Part shown: positions 1 to 11,953 of the stretch, one piece after another
Layout: every line of letters starts with the position of its first letter
Numbering within the stretch: position 1 is the first letter of the stretch
NCBI RefSeq assembly: GCF_018143015.1
Contig: NC_054740.1
Location: forward strand, 17,839,190 to 17,903,189
Source: Lytechinus variegatus
Taxonomy: Eukaryota; Echinodermata; Echinoidea; Temnopleuroida; Toxopneustidae
Length of the DNA stretch: 64,000 nt
Reading direction: 5' to 3'
Made by a program: the position numbers and the translations under genes
The notes under the pieces: model-generated
Told to the model about the DNA's origin: nothing
Database searches by the model: none
Seen by the model: only the letters and a program-made list of their open reading frames with translations

Positions 1-104
1 AATGATAAAAGGCCTAAAATAAAGATTACTGTAATACTTGTTTTATTAAATCTTTCCTTGTCCATTACCTAAACATTTCTTAATTAAAGCATATTATGGC
101 CCTA

Positions 105-321
105 CACTGTTAAAAATAATTTAAACAACTCTGTTTACTATTTGAATCGCACAGTAAATGTTTAAAGATTTTAAACAAGTGTTCAAAATTTTAAACAACA
201 ATGTTTAAATACAAATATTCAATTTTCAATATTTAAAGCATGGATGTTTTAGATTTTTAAAACATTTTAAAACAACTACTGTGCGATTCACATAGTAATC
301 AGCGTTGTCTGAATTATAGTG
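105..321. mobile_element. MITE with long inverted repeat (CACT-ended)
   Basis: The element starts CACTGTTAAAAA and ends in TATAGTG. Its interior is also an inverted repeat: a block containing GAATCGCACAGTAA near the left end recurs as its reverse complement near 281-299. There is no coding capacity. It resembles other CACT-ended elements at 13307, 20518 and 39643, but the terminal match on the right side is weaker here. Confidence 0.55.
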
Positions 322-2285
322 TAGAAAGTTATTGCAAATTTTGTCATCCATTTGAAGCCCTCTAAAATGTAGATCTGTATTTTTACCCTTCAGTACAATT
401 AGTGCAGCTATAATGAACGGGAATGATATCGGTACTTTATAGTTCCTCCAGCTCCTGTACTGCGATTCTAATGTTACAGCACATACAACAAGTGTGGGTG
501 GATGTGGGTGTCGTGTGTGTTTGTTGGGAATTAAATCATATAGTTTTTTCCGCAGATTAACATGCCATGTCTATGATTGAGTATGTAGCAATATCCCGTT
601 GAGAAATCACCACGTGTCGGGGTTAAGTGGGTTTCCAGTTCTGCTACTCAGGTAGTTGGGTGTAATCGTCAAGATCTTTTTGATGACATTTTCACCAACT
701 AACCATGAACCATATGAACTATGCCCTCTTAATCTGACGAGAGATTGGGAGGGCTGTGTCAGAATATAAAATCTTACCCTGATGTGTTTGTAAGTTATTG
801 TAACAGTTACTGTCTTTGAGAAACACACATTTGAGCAGTTCATTTTATCCATCCATGCGTGTACCAAAGCTCCTTGATTTTACCATGGGATAATAGGTCC
901 ATGATTTTACTCATCTCTATCACGCCTTCTGCGTTGTTCAATATTACTTGCCACCCCGGCTCCACCCCCCCCCCCGAACTGTTTTTTTCTCTCTCCTTTT
1001 GTATCTGTCTAAAATCTGCTGGTATCTTCTGTTCTATTATCAATCAGAGAGTTCTACTTCCACACAATAAGACTACTGTAAACCGACGATCCTACTGTAT
1101 ATTCATGTATCGAGCTATTACAATGGTAATATGGTTTCTTGACTTGGGGCATATAGGGGCGTGGAAGAGGAAACCAAAATGATGTCCTGTCTCACGTAGC
1201 GTTGTGCATCGTACACATAATATACTCACCGGGTGTCAAATATAGTCTCTCTTTCTAAACATTTGAGACTCATTTCATGCTGTAGGGGATCGTGATAGAA
1301 TAAAGAGATAACAATGTTCTCTCAACAAATTTGAATTTATAAACGAAATGGGGAATTATTCGAATCCATCATTAACGCATTCCAGACCTTTTTAAATTAT
1401 TATTTATCTACTAGTATCGACCTACATAACTATAGGCGTCGTAATTGTATAGGCCTATAGATGATTAACATCACTTATTGAGTTATGTCTATAATTATAG
1501 GCATGTTTTTGCTGTTTTAATTGGTTTTTACAAAATAACAATTACAAACAACAAAAGATAGGTTATATGAACATTTTAAACACCTTTACAAGCCAAGTTA
1601 GCGCAAATTAATTAAATAAGCCCCAAACATCCATCCACACACCGGACACTCCATACCACTCACCCCCCCACACACACACACACGTCTTCCCATTGTTTAA
1701 AAGAGTTGCATGAAATAAAACTAACTTTATACATTTCTATATTTCAATAGAGGACCCTCATAGCATTTACAGCATTATAGCATGGCATGTACAAAATATA
1801 TGAACCAGTGTGAATTATCTTTAAAACTGTATGCTCCATTTCTGGAAATGAGCATTCAACTCGTTCTTTTTTTTTGCAATCTTAGATTCTACACTTTGTT
1901 TAGATTTTACGATTGGTGTAAATACTTCAAACCTTATTTTGTTTTCCTGAAATTCAAACGAGTAAACATAAAACTTCAAATGCAGAAATAGAACATTAAT
2001 ACAAGAGTCATGTTTGCGTCCAGTATACAGCAAACATATACATGTAATTGAATTTGGTGAATATAGGAATACGTTTGGAACGGATTCAAGAATCATCACG
2101 TTATGCAGTCCTCAAAACTTACGGGCTACGTACTGGTCGGAGACAAGAGAAATAAATTTGTTGCCATATTGTGGGCTTGTGAAAATAAATATTCTATTTA
2201 TTGGTGGCAGCACAAGCACCAAGAATTTAAACAAAGATGAACTAAAATAGAAAGATTAAATTCGATTATTAAGGCAGATGCATCT
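322..2285. other. Non-coding stretch upstream of the sulfotransferase exon
   Basis: No coding exon is recognised here. Short open frames show no domain and no convincing splice context. A short CA-dinucleotide run lies near 1670-1683 and a C-homopolymer near 966-975. Upstream exons of the sulfotransferase could lie here as untranslated or very short exons, or before the window. Confidence 0.5.
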
Positions 2286-2346
2286 GAACCGATGGTCATA
2301 AGGGGTTTCAGCACCGGAACCGATGGTCATGCGGGGTTTCAGCACC
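2286..2346 (+). repeat. 31-bp tandem repeat, two copies
   Basis: A 31-bp unit beginning GAACCGATGGTCAT and ending GGGGTTTCAGCACC occurs twice in tandem, with two or three differences. It lies about 130 bp before the splice acceptor of the sulfotransferase exon. Confidence 0.8.
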
Positions 2347-2473
2347 ATTCCTTCATTTTGTCAATAAATGTATACGTGAAGATTACCATATCTGGTTATG
2401 TATTTCAAAAGCAATGAAAATCAAATCAATTTAGGCCTCATATGTCCTCGTCTTTTGTATATTCTTTTCATAG

Positions 2474-3385
2474 TCCGCTCCAGAAGTGAAAGACAACCAG
2501 GTTCTACGGCAGAAGACTCTTCTCCAGGCATGTACTGATCTAGAGTTTGAAGAACATCCATCTCGAGAACATAACCTAACCTCGGCAGAACTCGCCAGTC
2601 TCAAGAACACCTTTGTCATTGACAAACATAAACTTCTCTTCTGCTATGTACCAAAGGTAAGCTGTACCAGCTGGAAACATCTATTTCTTGTTTCCTACCA
2701 AATTTTCAACCCCGAAGTAAAACATAAAAGTGTGCATACTGAGTTTGAAAGAGTCTTCATGAAGGTCGGAAGGTTGGCGGAAAAGGATGCTAATCGGATA
2801 ATCAAAGACTATAGACAGTTCTTGTTTGTTCGTAACCCGTTCTCGCGTGTCCTGTCGGCTTACCGTGAAAAAATCGAATACAAGAACCCAAGTAGCCCGG
2901 ACCAGAACCACTACCCAAACTTCATCACCCGGTGGCTTAAGAAACACCATCTTGGACACTACCGAAGGAGAAATAACACCGCCGCTTACTCCTTTCCAGA
3001 ATTTGTCAGTTACTTCATTGCAAGGCGAATAGAAGACGAACACTGGAATGACCAGTATAACTTATGTCAGCCATGTCTGGTCGAGTATGACTTCATTGGA
3101 AAGTATGAGACCTTGCAAGATGATGTGGAACGTTTCCTGGGAACAATACCCAATGGATCGTCCTTGGTGTTTCCTAAAGCAGACCCTCAGAAGTTCACTC
3201 GGCATAGCTCGAGTGATGAGAATATGTCCAGGTATTATCAGAAGATCCGTGATAAAGATTTTAAGTCACTGATCGAGTGTTTATATCCAGATCTTCGATT
3301 ATTCGGGTACTCCATTCCTACAGTTATCCAAAGGCCATGGCTGAAGTTATCAAGCAAATACACCAAGCTGGTTGATGTTGGCTGA
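2474..3385 (+). CDS. Carbohydrate sulfotransferase (HNK-1ST/CHST8-14 type), last coding exon
   Basis: The protein should transfer sulfate from PAPS to a sugar hydroxyl on glycoprotein or glycosaminoglycan chains in the Golgi lumen. The exon encodes 303 residues. The 5'-phosphosulfate-binding motif VPKVSCTSWKHLF lies at about residues 59-71 of the exon, and the 3'-phosphate-binding motif FVRNPFSRVLSAYR at about 118-131. The family signature CQPCLVEYDFIGKYETL follows. An in-frame TAG forms the splice acceptor itself (TTCTTTTCATAG, pyrimidine-rich), so the exon begins at 2474 in phase 0 and has no plausible initiator. The Golgi signal anchor expected in this family must therefore be on an upstream exon, not seen. 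The reading frame closes with TGA and a poly(A) signal follows at 3601. The family is clear, but the acceptor sugar (GalNAc-4 type, dermatan or HNK-1) cannot be decided from this exon. Confidence 0.9.
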   Translation, partial: SAPEVKDNQVLRQKTLLQACTDLEFEEHPSREHNLTSAELASLKNTFVIDKHKLLFCYVPKVSCTSWKHLFLVSYQIFNPEVKHKSVHTEFERVFMKVGRLAEKDANRIIKDYRQFLFVRNPFSRVLSAYREKIEYKNPSSPDQNHYPNFITRWLKKHHLGHYRRRNNTAAYSFPEFVSYFIARRIEDEHWNDQYNLCQPCLVEYDFIGKYETLQDDVERFLGTIPNGSSLVFPKADPQKFTRHSSSDENMSRYYQKIRDKDFKSLIECLYPDLRLFGYSIPTVIQRPWLKLSSKYTKLVDVG

Positions 3386-3600
3386 TATATAAGAGTTCTC
3401 ATCCTAGTGTTCCGGCAAGGCAATTATAATCTAAGGTGCTATCACACCATCAGGTATTAACGTCATCGAAGGCTTTCGAGATCCATTATCATTGGGTGGT
3501 TTGTGTTGAAATTTGATCTCTGTAAATCATTGAACACATGCAGTCATCATGCTTCGTCTTTCCTTCTTCTTTCTAAATTACGGGTTTCTACCTAGATTAT

Positions 3601-3606
3601 AATAAA
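3601..3606 (+). terminator. Poly(A) signal of the sulfotransferase gene
   Basis: AATAAA lies 216 nt after the stop codon, a normal position for the 3' end of this transcript. Confidence 0.6.
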
Positions 3607-4239
3607 AACATATTTGAGGTTACTATAACCACAAGTTTATTATAAAACCAAAAAAAAAAACTTATGAGATAGAAACAGTAAGATTTATATAATACACGTG
3701 GTATTTGATGTTGTTACTGTTGTCATATTATTTTTGTGATTGCAAAGTGCCTTTAGATTACTGATATATAATGGAACCATGAAGAAGATGTGGGTCTGTA
3801 GGATATACTCCGGGGATACGGACGAAATCGAAGCTGAAGTCGTTGACACACAGCTGAATAATGTTCAAACCCGTGCAATTTATTATTATAATTATTATCC
3901 GGGGGGGGGGGTGGGTCAAAATTGCTGTACTGCGCCTGTACACATGCGTGATCAAATTATTTCTAAACACCCCTAAACGAGTTTTTCATGTGTGCAAAAT
4001 ACATCCTTTAACCAGTTTTTCGCGTGCTTTATTTACATATTTTGGCCCCTGAACAAGTTTTCGCCAGAATATGACCCCGGTGAAAAAGCTTGAGGACAAA
4101 CATACCCTAAACACGTTTGGCTAGTCTTAAAAAAAAAAGCTTTGGAAAAATACCCTAAATACGTTTGACCCCGCGATTGATTATTGACCAGTCTTTCAAA
4201 ACCACCCCTTTTTTGTTAAAATCGGTGTTTTTGATACCC

Positions 4240-4420
4240 TTAAAGGGGTGGTCCAGGCTGAAAGTATTTATAGCTTAATAAATAAGAGTAGAATTCACTG
4301 CTATCATTAAATAATATTTGGTATTGATTGATTATTCGTATGGTATGTATTACAAAATACAAAGAAAAATTTGGAAACATCAATGTTCGGACAAAATGGC
4401 CCATAAATGTCGATGTTCAT
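4240..4420. mobile_element. Truncated TTAA-type MITE (left end)
   Basis: The stretch begins TTAAAGGGGTGGTCCAGGCTG. This matches the left end of the complete element at 38510 (TTAAAAGGATGGTCCAGGC), and the similarity continues through the following AAATAAATA stretch. No right terminus was found, so the copy looks truncated. Confidence 0.5.
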
Positions 4421-5565
4421 TATTTCCAGTGGAGTCATTCAACGTAAGGAGTTGTTACATGTAACAGTAATAAAAACAATTATGATAATGAAAAATAAAA
4501 CAATAATAGTGACGAAAGGTAAAATGCCGTGCATGTTCACAATAAAAGTAAGAACCATATATTGTGTATTTTTTTAAATCACCTGTTTATGTTAATATTT
4601 TTACTTGTTTACATTATTCATTTATTTTTATTACAGAATATAAGAATTTTATATAAGATTAATCGTAATCAAGATCTCGCATTATGTTATCCTCTTGTCT
4701 TGTATTATGGTTTTAATTGTATGTACTACCTCGGTAGTAATGTGCCAGGACCTATACTTCTCTCTTCATTGTGTTAGTAACTATTATATTTCATATGGAC
4801 AATGATCCTTTATTGCGTGATGAATTTAAGTGATACATAGTCAAATCTCATGAGATGAAGCGCGTGGACCAAGTTACCGCTTTCGTGTCAACAATATCAC
4901 AGTCAAGTAAAACGAAAGAGCGCCATCTTCACCGATCAACATGACCTGTGTTAATCCATCCCAAATTGTTTATATAAATATTGGATTAAAAATCTTTGGT
5001 CATGTGAAAATATGATTACTTCGTCAAACAGATGATTACTTCAAAAAGGAAAAAGAAAAATACAACAGGCTAGTTGGAAAGTCACATTATAAAATTTATC
5101 ATGTGTTTTTTGTAACTTATAATTTTTAATAGATTTCATTGAAAACTTGTAAATATCTGAAAATAATCGATGTGATATTGGACATTCATCCCTGAGAGAT
5201 ACTGTATATATGTACTTGTTTGACCCATTATCTCTAATTAACCATTAAAATTATTTATTTCAATAATATTACCTTCAGTAGGTAGTTGAAGATCTAAAGG
5301 ATAATTATGCAGGCCAGAGTCAGGTACTCATTTTTCTAATAGGACAAAACGACATATAATGCAAATCGAAAGGTCATTTGACCATTATTAGTTTTTGTAA
5401 TTGTTATTTGGACACACTTTATGCATCTTATGTGAAAAATCTTATGTGATAATGAACTGATATGAATGCATTAATATAATGATGCTTTGTTATCACTCAT
5501 CATAATGTAAATTATGATCGTGCAATAAAATAATGACAAATCTCATGTTTGTCTGATGGTGTTTT

Positions 5566-5774
5566 GAGAAGGAAGGAGAGAAAGAAAGAAAGAAATAAAT
5601 AAAGAAAGAAAGGGGAAGTAAGGAAGGAAGAAAGAAAGGAGGAAGGAAGGAAAGAAGAAAGGGGAGAAAGGAAGAAAGAAAGAGGAAGGAACGAAGAAAA
5701 GACAGAAAATAAGGAAGAAAGAAAGCTAGAGACAGAAAAATGACAAACAGAAGGAGAGAAAGAGAAAAAATGAA
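5566..5774 (+). repeat. Homopurine GAAA/GGAA tract of about 200 bp
   Basis: Nearly every base on the + strand is a purine, mainly GAAA, GGAA and GAGA units with few interruptions. The complementary strand reads as an artificial Leu/Ser/Phe-rich open frame that is not a gene. Confidence 0.9.
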
Positions 5775-5964
5775 GCCGCCCATGTCACACCTTACGAATG
5801 TTCGCGATCCGATTTTGGTACAAATCGCATTTTGCTCATTTTCTGAAATTGTGAATGGAACATATCATTCTATCAATTGAAAGAATACTAATATAACCAT
5901 CTTTAAAGATTGCAAGCCCATATTTTCGAGTAAAGGCCAAAGTAGTTTCAAATCGTAGCCAATC

Positions 5965-6570
5965 TTAAAGGGGAATCCAACCCAAATAAAAACTTGTTTT
6001 TATGAGGAAAAGAAAAATCAGACAATTTGATAGGTGAAACGTGAAAGTTTGAACAATATTGGACAAACAACAAGAAAGTTATGAATTTTTAAAAGTTGTA
6101 AATATTGGTAATCACTATACCCATGAAGACTTCAAATTGGCCGCATATAGGATGTCATAGTGATGTAAGGCAAGGACTACTCCTCCATGTACTCTAATAC
6201 ATATTATGGCTAAAATGTCATTTTTCCCCAAAGTTTTATTTCTATTTATTTTTTTTTTCATGAGGACAAAACAATATACTACCTGTGTTATATTTAGATC
6301 ACTGTCCCAGGGGAGTGGATATTTAGGAGAAAACCACAAATCCCTGATAATAAAGTACATGGCCTATGAGAAAGTTGTCCTTGCCCCCTTTTCATAATTT
6401 ACTTACTCAGTTGCCAATTTGAAATCTGCATAGTATTAGTGATCTCAATTTTAAAGCAGCTATAACTTTCTTATTGCTTGTTCGATTTCTTTCAAACTTT
6501 CACCATTCTGTTTAATTTTTTTCTCCTGGCCAACACAACATTTTATGGCCATGGCTGGATTCCCCTTTAA
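5965..6570. mobile_element. TTAA-flanked MITE, about 606 bp
   Basis: The element opens with TTAAAGGGGAATCCAACCC and closes with GGCTGGATTCCCCTTTAA, its reverse complement with few mismatches. TTAA at both ends matches the target duplication typical of piggyBac-type elements. It has no open frame of note. Confidence 0.75.
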
Positions 6571-7012
6571 GACTGCTATGACGTCATTACGACTATAATT
6601 TGCTTTTATTCTGAGAAGGATGATAGCATAGTCACATATTTGAGTATTAGTAAGATGATTTCGAACATTACACAGTAAGATATTCCAAGTCTCAATATTA
6701 GCATCAAATTCTACTACGTTTTATTCCAAAATTGAGTCGCAGACCAATCGTAAGGTGTGTGGTCGCCTTTATATGTACATTATAGCGAACTTTCATCAGT
6801 TTTGGCGTGATTAAATAAAGTTTAAGCTTCAACCAACCTTTAACCAATTTAGAATGGCATAGTGATGTACAACTATATGAACTTTCAAAATTCACAACCT
6901 TGTTTGTCCAATTTCAAGACAAATTTTATTCATCTTAATATTGTTTTACCAGTCCTGTTCTTTTCTTCTTTTGTAATGGCTGTACATGTTCTGGGTTGAA
7001 TTCCCCTTGATA
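6571..7012. mobile_element. Degraded copy of the neighbouring MITE
   Basis: The right side resembles the preceding element: a stretch with TTTGTCCAATTTCAAG, then GGGTTGAATTCCCCTT. A clear left terminus is absent, so this looks like a partial, older copy. Confidence 0.4.
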
Positions 7013-7333
7013 ACGCAATATTTGTGGGTCATTATTAATGGTGTGTAAAAAAGAATCACCACTCTTTCAATTTATAATAAAGCGATTTATCTTTGCCCCT
7101 TTTAAAATCATTCAAACAAGTCTTCTTTGTATACACAGGACGTGATCATGCACAAACACGGATGACCCGAACGCTGTATGTTTGTACGAATAATTACGTT
7201 ATGTCTTAAGGTGTTAAAATTCTGTTCCTACTTCTTATATGCAGAGAATGATGGGGGGGGGGCGTTAAAATTTTGACGCGATGACTTAAAAAATCTCACT
7301 ATCCCTTTTTTCCCAAGATACTCGTCACCATTG

Positions 7334-7555
7334 TTAAAGGACAAGTCCACCCCAACAAAAACTTGATTTGAATAAAAAGAGAAAAATTCAACTGGCTCGT
7401 TCATATAACTATTTTGTTGAAAATAAGCGAAACTTTGAAATGTCATAACTTTCTTATTTTACATCCGATTTTGATGAAATTTTCAGCATTGTGCTTGTTT
7501 GATTTTTCTCTATTGATTCAAATCAACATTTTTCTGAGGTGGACTTGACCTTTAA
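7334..7555. mobile_element. Short TTAA-type MITE (222 bp)
   Basis: The termini TTAAAGGACAAGTCCACC and GGTGGACTTGACCTTTAA are inverted repeats. Both ends are nearly identical to those of the 624-bp element at 34518, so this is an internally deleted copy of the same family. Confidence 0.8.
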
Positions 7556-9136
7556 GATGAATCTCTATAAACATATCAGGTCGAAAAGTTAAGAGAGGCG
7601 ATGGTATATACAAGCAAAATGCTTTTACTGGAGAATCTGAAAGATAAAACAAAATAAAGATTAATGATAGAAAGATAAAACAAAATAATACAGAAAAAGG
7701 AGATTATATTTTGCAGGGAGAGATGGACAAAGGGAAGAGCATAATAGAGTGTGAGCTAGAGATAGAGAGACTAAGATGTACATCGGGGGGGGGGGGGTAA
7801 AGATAATACATAGGGGGAGATGCAGAGAAAGAGAGGTTGAAATATATTCTTTCATTTACCAGATAATCCAAGAAACGGTTACACTATTTATCTTCAAAAG
7901 CAGTATTTGGTGAACCTTTGGACGTGTCTGCCGGCACAACGCAAATAACAAAGCAACCCAACAACATACATGACATACACAAGTGTATAATCCCCCCTTT
8001 TTTCTTCGAAATTTTCATTTTAATCTATAACTTTTTTACTTTCGTTTTTTAAAGTCAGGTCCAACCTAAACGTCGTATAATTATTTTGAACTAAATCGCA
8101 ATCAATGCATTTAAAAATTTCCGTACGGTAAACCATTCATATAAATACAAATCGATAGTGAATGGAACTGTATGACTTCTTAATATGACTAAGCAAGATG
8201 TTTTTTTTTTTAAATTACATAACCCTAATTTTCTTCTCTTTTTTTCTAACTAAAACAATAATCAAAGACACTTGCAGGCCATTCATTCATTAGTTTCAGA
8301 ACAGAAACACAGCATGTCACTTATCATGTGATATTCTGTTTAAAGTAATCTGAATTTTTAATTTTAATGAAGTCTGCTACTATGGAGTATATGAGAAATA
8401 TAGGAGATGATTCATTCATTGAACATGGAGAAGCAAACATTTTTAGAGTAAACAAAATGTTAGTGTACTCGAAAGAAATAAAATAACAAGGCAGTTAGAA
8501 GGATTCTACAAGAATGAGTTGAAAGGTCATTGTAAATAACGAGGAAATACCTATGAACAATGACATTATCTCAGAGATAACGTTATTCTATTACGAATCA
8601 ATGGTGATTATTACACTCCGGTATTTTAATCTCTTTTGACACATTTTGGGATTCCATGCTGCACGTTCGGTGCAAACAATAAAAGGAAAGATCAGATTTT
8701 TTTAGTCGAAACTAAGAATTTAAATTAATGCATTAAAGAAATAAGCAGGGAAATACTCTGAAATTAAATTATATAGCATTATAAACATGTCGTACTTTCA
8801 TAATTGATTTTTTTTAATAGCCTTGTGAGAAAAGTGGAAATCAATTATGAAATAACCAACTTACTTGAAGTATTTTTCTCAATGTATTTTGGCTATTCAT
8901 ATGTTTTTAGGAGAGAATAAAAAAAAATCTTGAGTAGAAATGTTATCAATTTATAAACACGGAATTGAACCCTTCATGTTTGGCGTCAGAATTTGAGACT
9001 ACATGGAAATGTATACAAAGGAGTAAACAAGAACATTATTGTTATTCTACCCCCAAATTTGTCGATACCAATTATTATTTTGGCCCTATTCCCAATCGTA
9101 ACGAATACTTGTCAACTGTGATTTCGGATAGGGTGC

Positions 9137-9170
9137 TATAAAACACCCTCCCACTGGCTGAGTGGGCGGT
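9137..9170 (+). promoter_or_regulatory. Possible TATA-type core promoter
   Basis: TATAAAA at 9137 is followed about 25 bp later by GTGGGCGG, a GC-box-like word, in a locally less AT-rich patch. It could be a start region for M6 gene A, which lacks a first exon. A chance match in AT-rich DNA is also likely, and no in-phase first coding exon was found downstream. Confidence 0.15.
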
Positions 9171-9989
9171 GTACACAGAAAGCGTGTGTATTCAAGGTAA
9201 TCTTTCTACTCATATTCTAGGGAATCGAATTGAAAATTGTCTGTGTGTGTTGTTTGAGTGCCGAAAGCCAGTTATCTTCGAGCGTACTATATTCACTGGT
9301 ATTCACACACTGATGCTTCTCGTACAGTAGTATTAGTATCTGGATACCGAGTTCACCGTGTGCTGTTGTGTTTAAATCACTGTTCATGAATGTAAGTATA
9401 AACATTATTGATTTTGTGTGATGTTCTTTCACCAACGTGCATTAACACTGATTTTTTAACAGGCTACTTACTTAGATTAACGCATTTTGTGTTGCGAGGC
9501 TTTATATCTCAAGGTAATTGTTTTAATCACTGTATAGGTAGCCTATAAGAGTTCCTTTAGAGAATACAAATATTTAATATAATACATATATTCTTTTTGT
9601 TAGAACATAATAAATCTAACCTTCGGAAAGAGTCATGTGGGTGCTCGTTTCATTTCATAGCATTTTGCATATACATGTACATGTAAGGAATCACCCACAG
9701 CAGTCATGGCGCCTTGCATGTTATACGAGACGCCGCGGAAGTCGTGCATGTTGTACGAAGAAATACATTGCACAATAAAACAGGGTCTGCTTATACTGCA
9801 TCAGATGTGTCAAGCATGACTGTCATTATGGACTTTGTTCTTAAGATTTTGCCACAAAAGGCGAAGCTTATAAATTATAAAGATAAGAACACTATTTTGA
9901 ATCTCATTGTTGATTTGCCTATATCAACTATAAACCATGAGATGCAAAACACACGAAACGGATATACCCAGCATGCTCGACCTATAGGC

Positions 9990-10080
9990 CTATTATTATT
10001 ATTATTATCATCATTATTATATTCATTGTCGTTATTATTATTATTATCATCATCATCGTCATCATAATCAAATCATCATT
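9990..10080 (+). repeat. ATT/ATC trinucleotide microsatellite
   Basis: Runs of TTA and TCA triplets with interruptions extend over about 90 bp. Confidence 0.85.
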
Positions 10081-10503
10081 GCTCCCTATGCCTCTATTTT
10101 CATTGTACATAATCATGTGATACCTAGTACTTGTCGGGTATATATACCACACACCAACATTTATAATTTAATCATGACAGTTTAAATCCTGATCATGAAG
10201 AAGTATTGACAAGAACTAAATACCAAGAGGAACATGAATTGTGTATATGTGCATTATGACTCATATGTTTTTGTCAGTTTGATTAGTTCAACTGGCATAC
10301 GGCAGTGGCGGGGGCATTATGCAAGTCGGAGCAAACATAAAAACGAAATTAGGACGAGGCAAGAATTAACTGAATTTAATCATTGATTGACGCATTGTGT
10401 GTTTAAGTCCTTTAGGTAAAAAAATATCAAATGAATTTCACTGAAATGGGCTGAAACTTGGGGACACCCCAATTTTTTTTTCCTGCTTTGAAGATTTGTA
10501 CTT

Positions 10504-11953
10504 TAGAATCACAACCGCGTAGCCAGGATTTCATTTTGGAGGGGGCGGTAAATGCACGCGAAGCGTGCCAACACTTACAGAGCGCGCGAAGCGCGCTCCC
10601 TAGGGGGTGGGTGCAGGGAGGGGGAGTTTCCCCCTCCCGCGCGAAGCGCGAAGCTTTTAGTGTTTCATAAATTAAAATGAAAAGGAGCCGTTTCTCTTGT
10701 CTCTAGTACCTCCAATTCGGTTGACTATATTGCAATTTTGAACCTTGTTTTCAAAAGTGATTGTGAATGCACAAAAGAGGTATACAATGGAGGAAATTAA
10801 AATGATAATAACTCCGCGCGAAGCGCGGAAGCTAGAGCGTTAAATCAATTTTTCTCGCCATAAAAAGGGTCCCGAGAAAAGGGTTTTCTCAAAGATATAT
10901 TGAATACTTTGGAAAGATCAGATTTGATTACAAACAATTTAGCAACAGTGCATATTTTTAACTCCCAAAACAGAGGAGAAGATTGGTAGAGGAAGATATT
11001 CCTCCCCGCGCAGAGCAATGAAACTCTGAAATTTCAAAGGGCTGACGTTTCATCAAATGTAGATATCTCTTATACCCAATCGGCTCTAATTCAATTGATT
11101 TTCTAAGATTATTGAACTTCATTACAAGGAAAATAGTGCGCAAAAAGTTGAAACTTCTGCGATGCATTGAAACTATCTATCTATATAAAAAAAAGGATGT
11201 CTATTTTTTCTGACTTATCCTGAAGCGCTTCATTTTGAATATAAAGAAACTTAAGTGTCATTCAAAATTTCAAACTGAGGGCGCAAAACAGGACAGGAGA
11301 TGAATGTATACAGGGAAATGACATGAAGTTTAATACAATTTGATAAAAAATATTGTACTTTTTTATTTAATACGACACGAATTTCATACCTTCCTCTTTT
11401 TAAATTAGGAACCTGTTTGCCCCAAAATTATGGTTGTTTAGTAATGAGCTGAAAAGCGGGAGAAGTTGACTTTATGGAGGTGACGGCAGAAACTGATATA
11501 AAGATTTTACCCGCCCGGAGCCGACCAGACCAGAAGTTGCGCGATCAATTGAAAAAAAAGATAACTTCATATATTTACTTCGGCCTAACCTTACTCAAAT
11601 TCATGCCCTAATATTTTAACTTTAACTGGCAAGAAGCACATAGCTGAGGTGGAAAAACAGGGTTAGAGAAAGGTGGGGGAAACAATGGAGAACTTCAATA
11701 TTGTCATTTAACCGCGCGCAGCGCGGAAGCAAAATTCATATATAAATTTAGAGCAAGAAGAGTGAAAGAGTTTCTCTTTTGAGAAAAAAATAAAGAATAA
11801 AAAGGAAAAAAAACACAAAGCTACCTTCCTTTCTTCCCTTCCCTTTTCCTTTTCTCCTCTCTTTTTTCCATTCTTTTTTTTCTTCTTGGGGACGTTTTGG
11901 GGGGGCGACCGCCCCCACCGCCCCCTCCCCCTGGCTACGCGCCTGTAGAATCA
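10504..11953. mobile_element. hAT-type non-autonomous element with 8-bp target duplication
   Basis: The element spans 10512-11945. Its left end is CAACCGCGTAGCC and its right end, read in reverse complement, is CAGGCGCGTAGCC. It is flanked by perfect 8-bp direct repeats TAGAATCA at 10504-10511 and 11946-11953. The interior holds several small GC-rich palindromes built on GCGCGAAGCGCG (for example near 10580, 10640 and 10815), unlike the AT-rich surroundings. No transposase open frame is present. The 8-bp duplication and CAG...CTG ends point to the hAT superfamily. Confidence 0.85.

Noticed and set aside
5493-5783. Minus-strand Leu/Phe/Ser-rich open frame
   Set aside because: It is the translation of a homopurine microsatellite, so the apparent membrane protein is an artefact.
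9217-9435. Minus-strand open frame near the TATA-like site
   Set aside because: It is short, with no domain or splice support.
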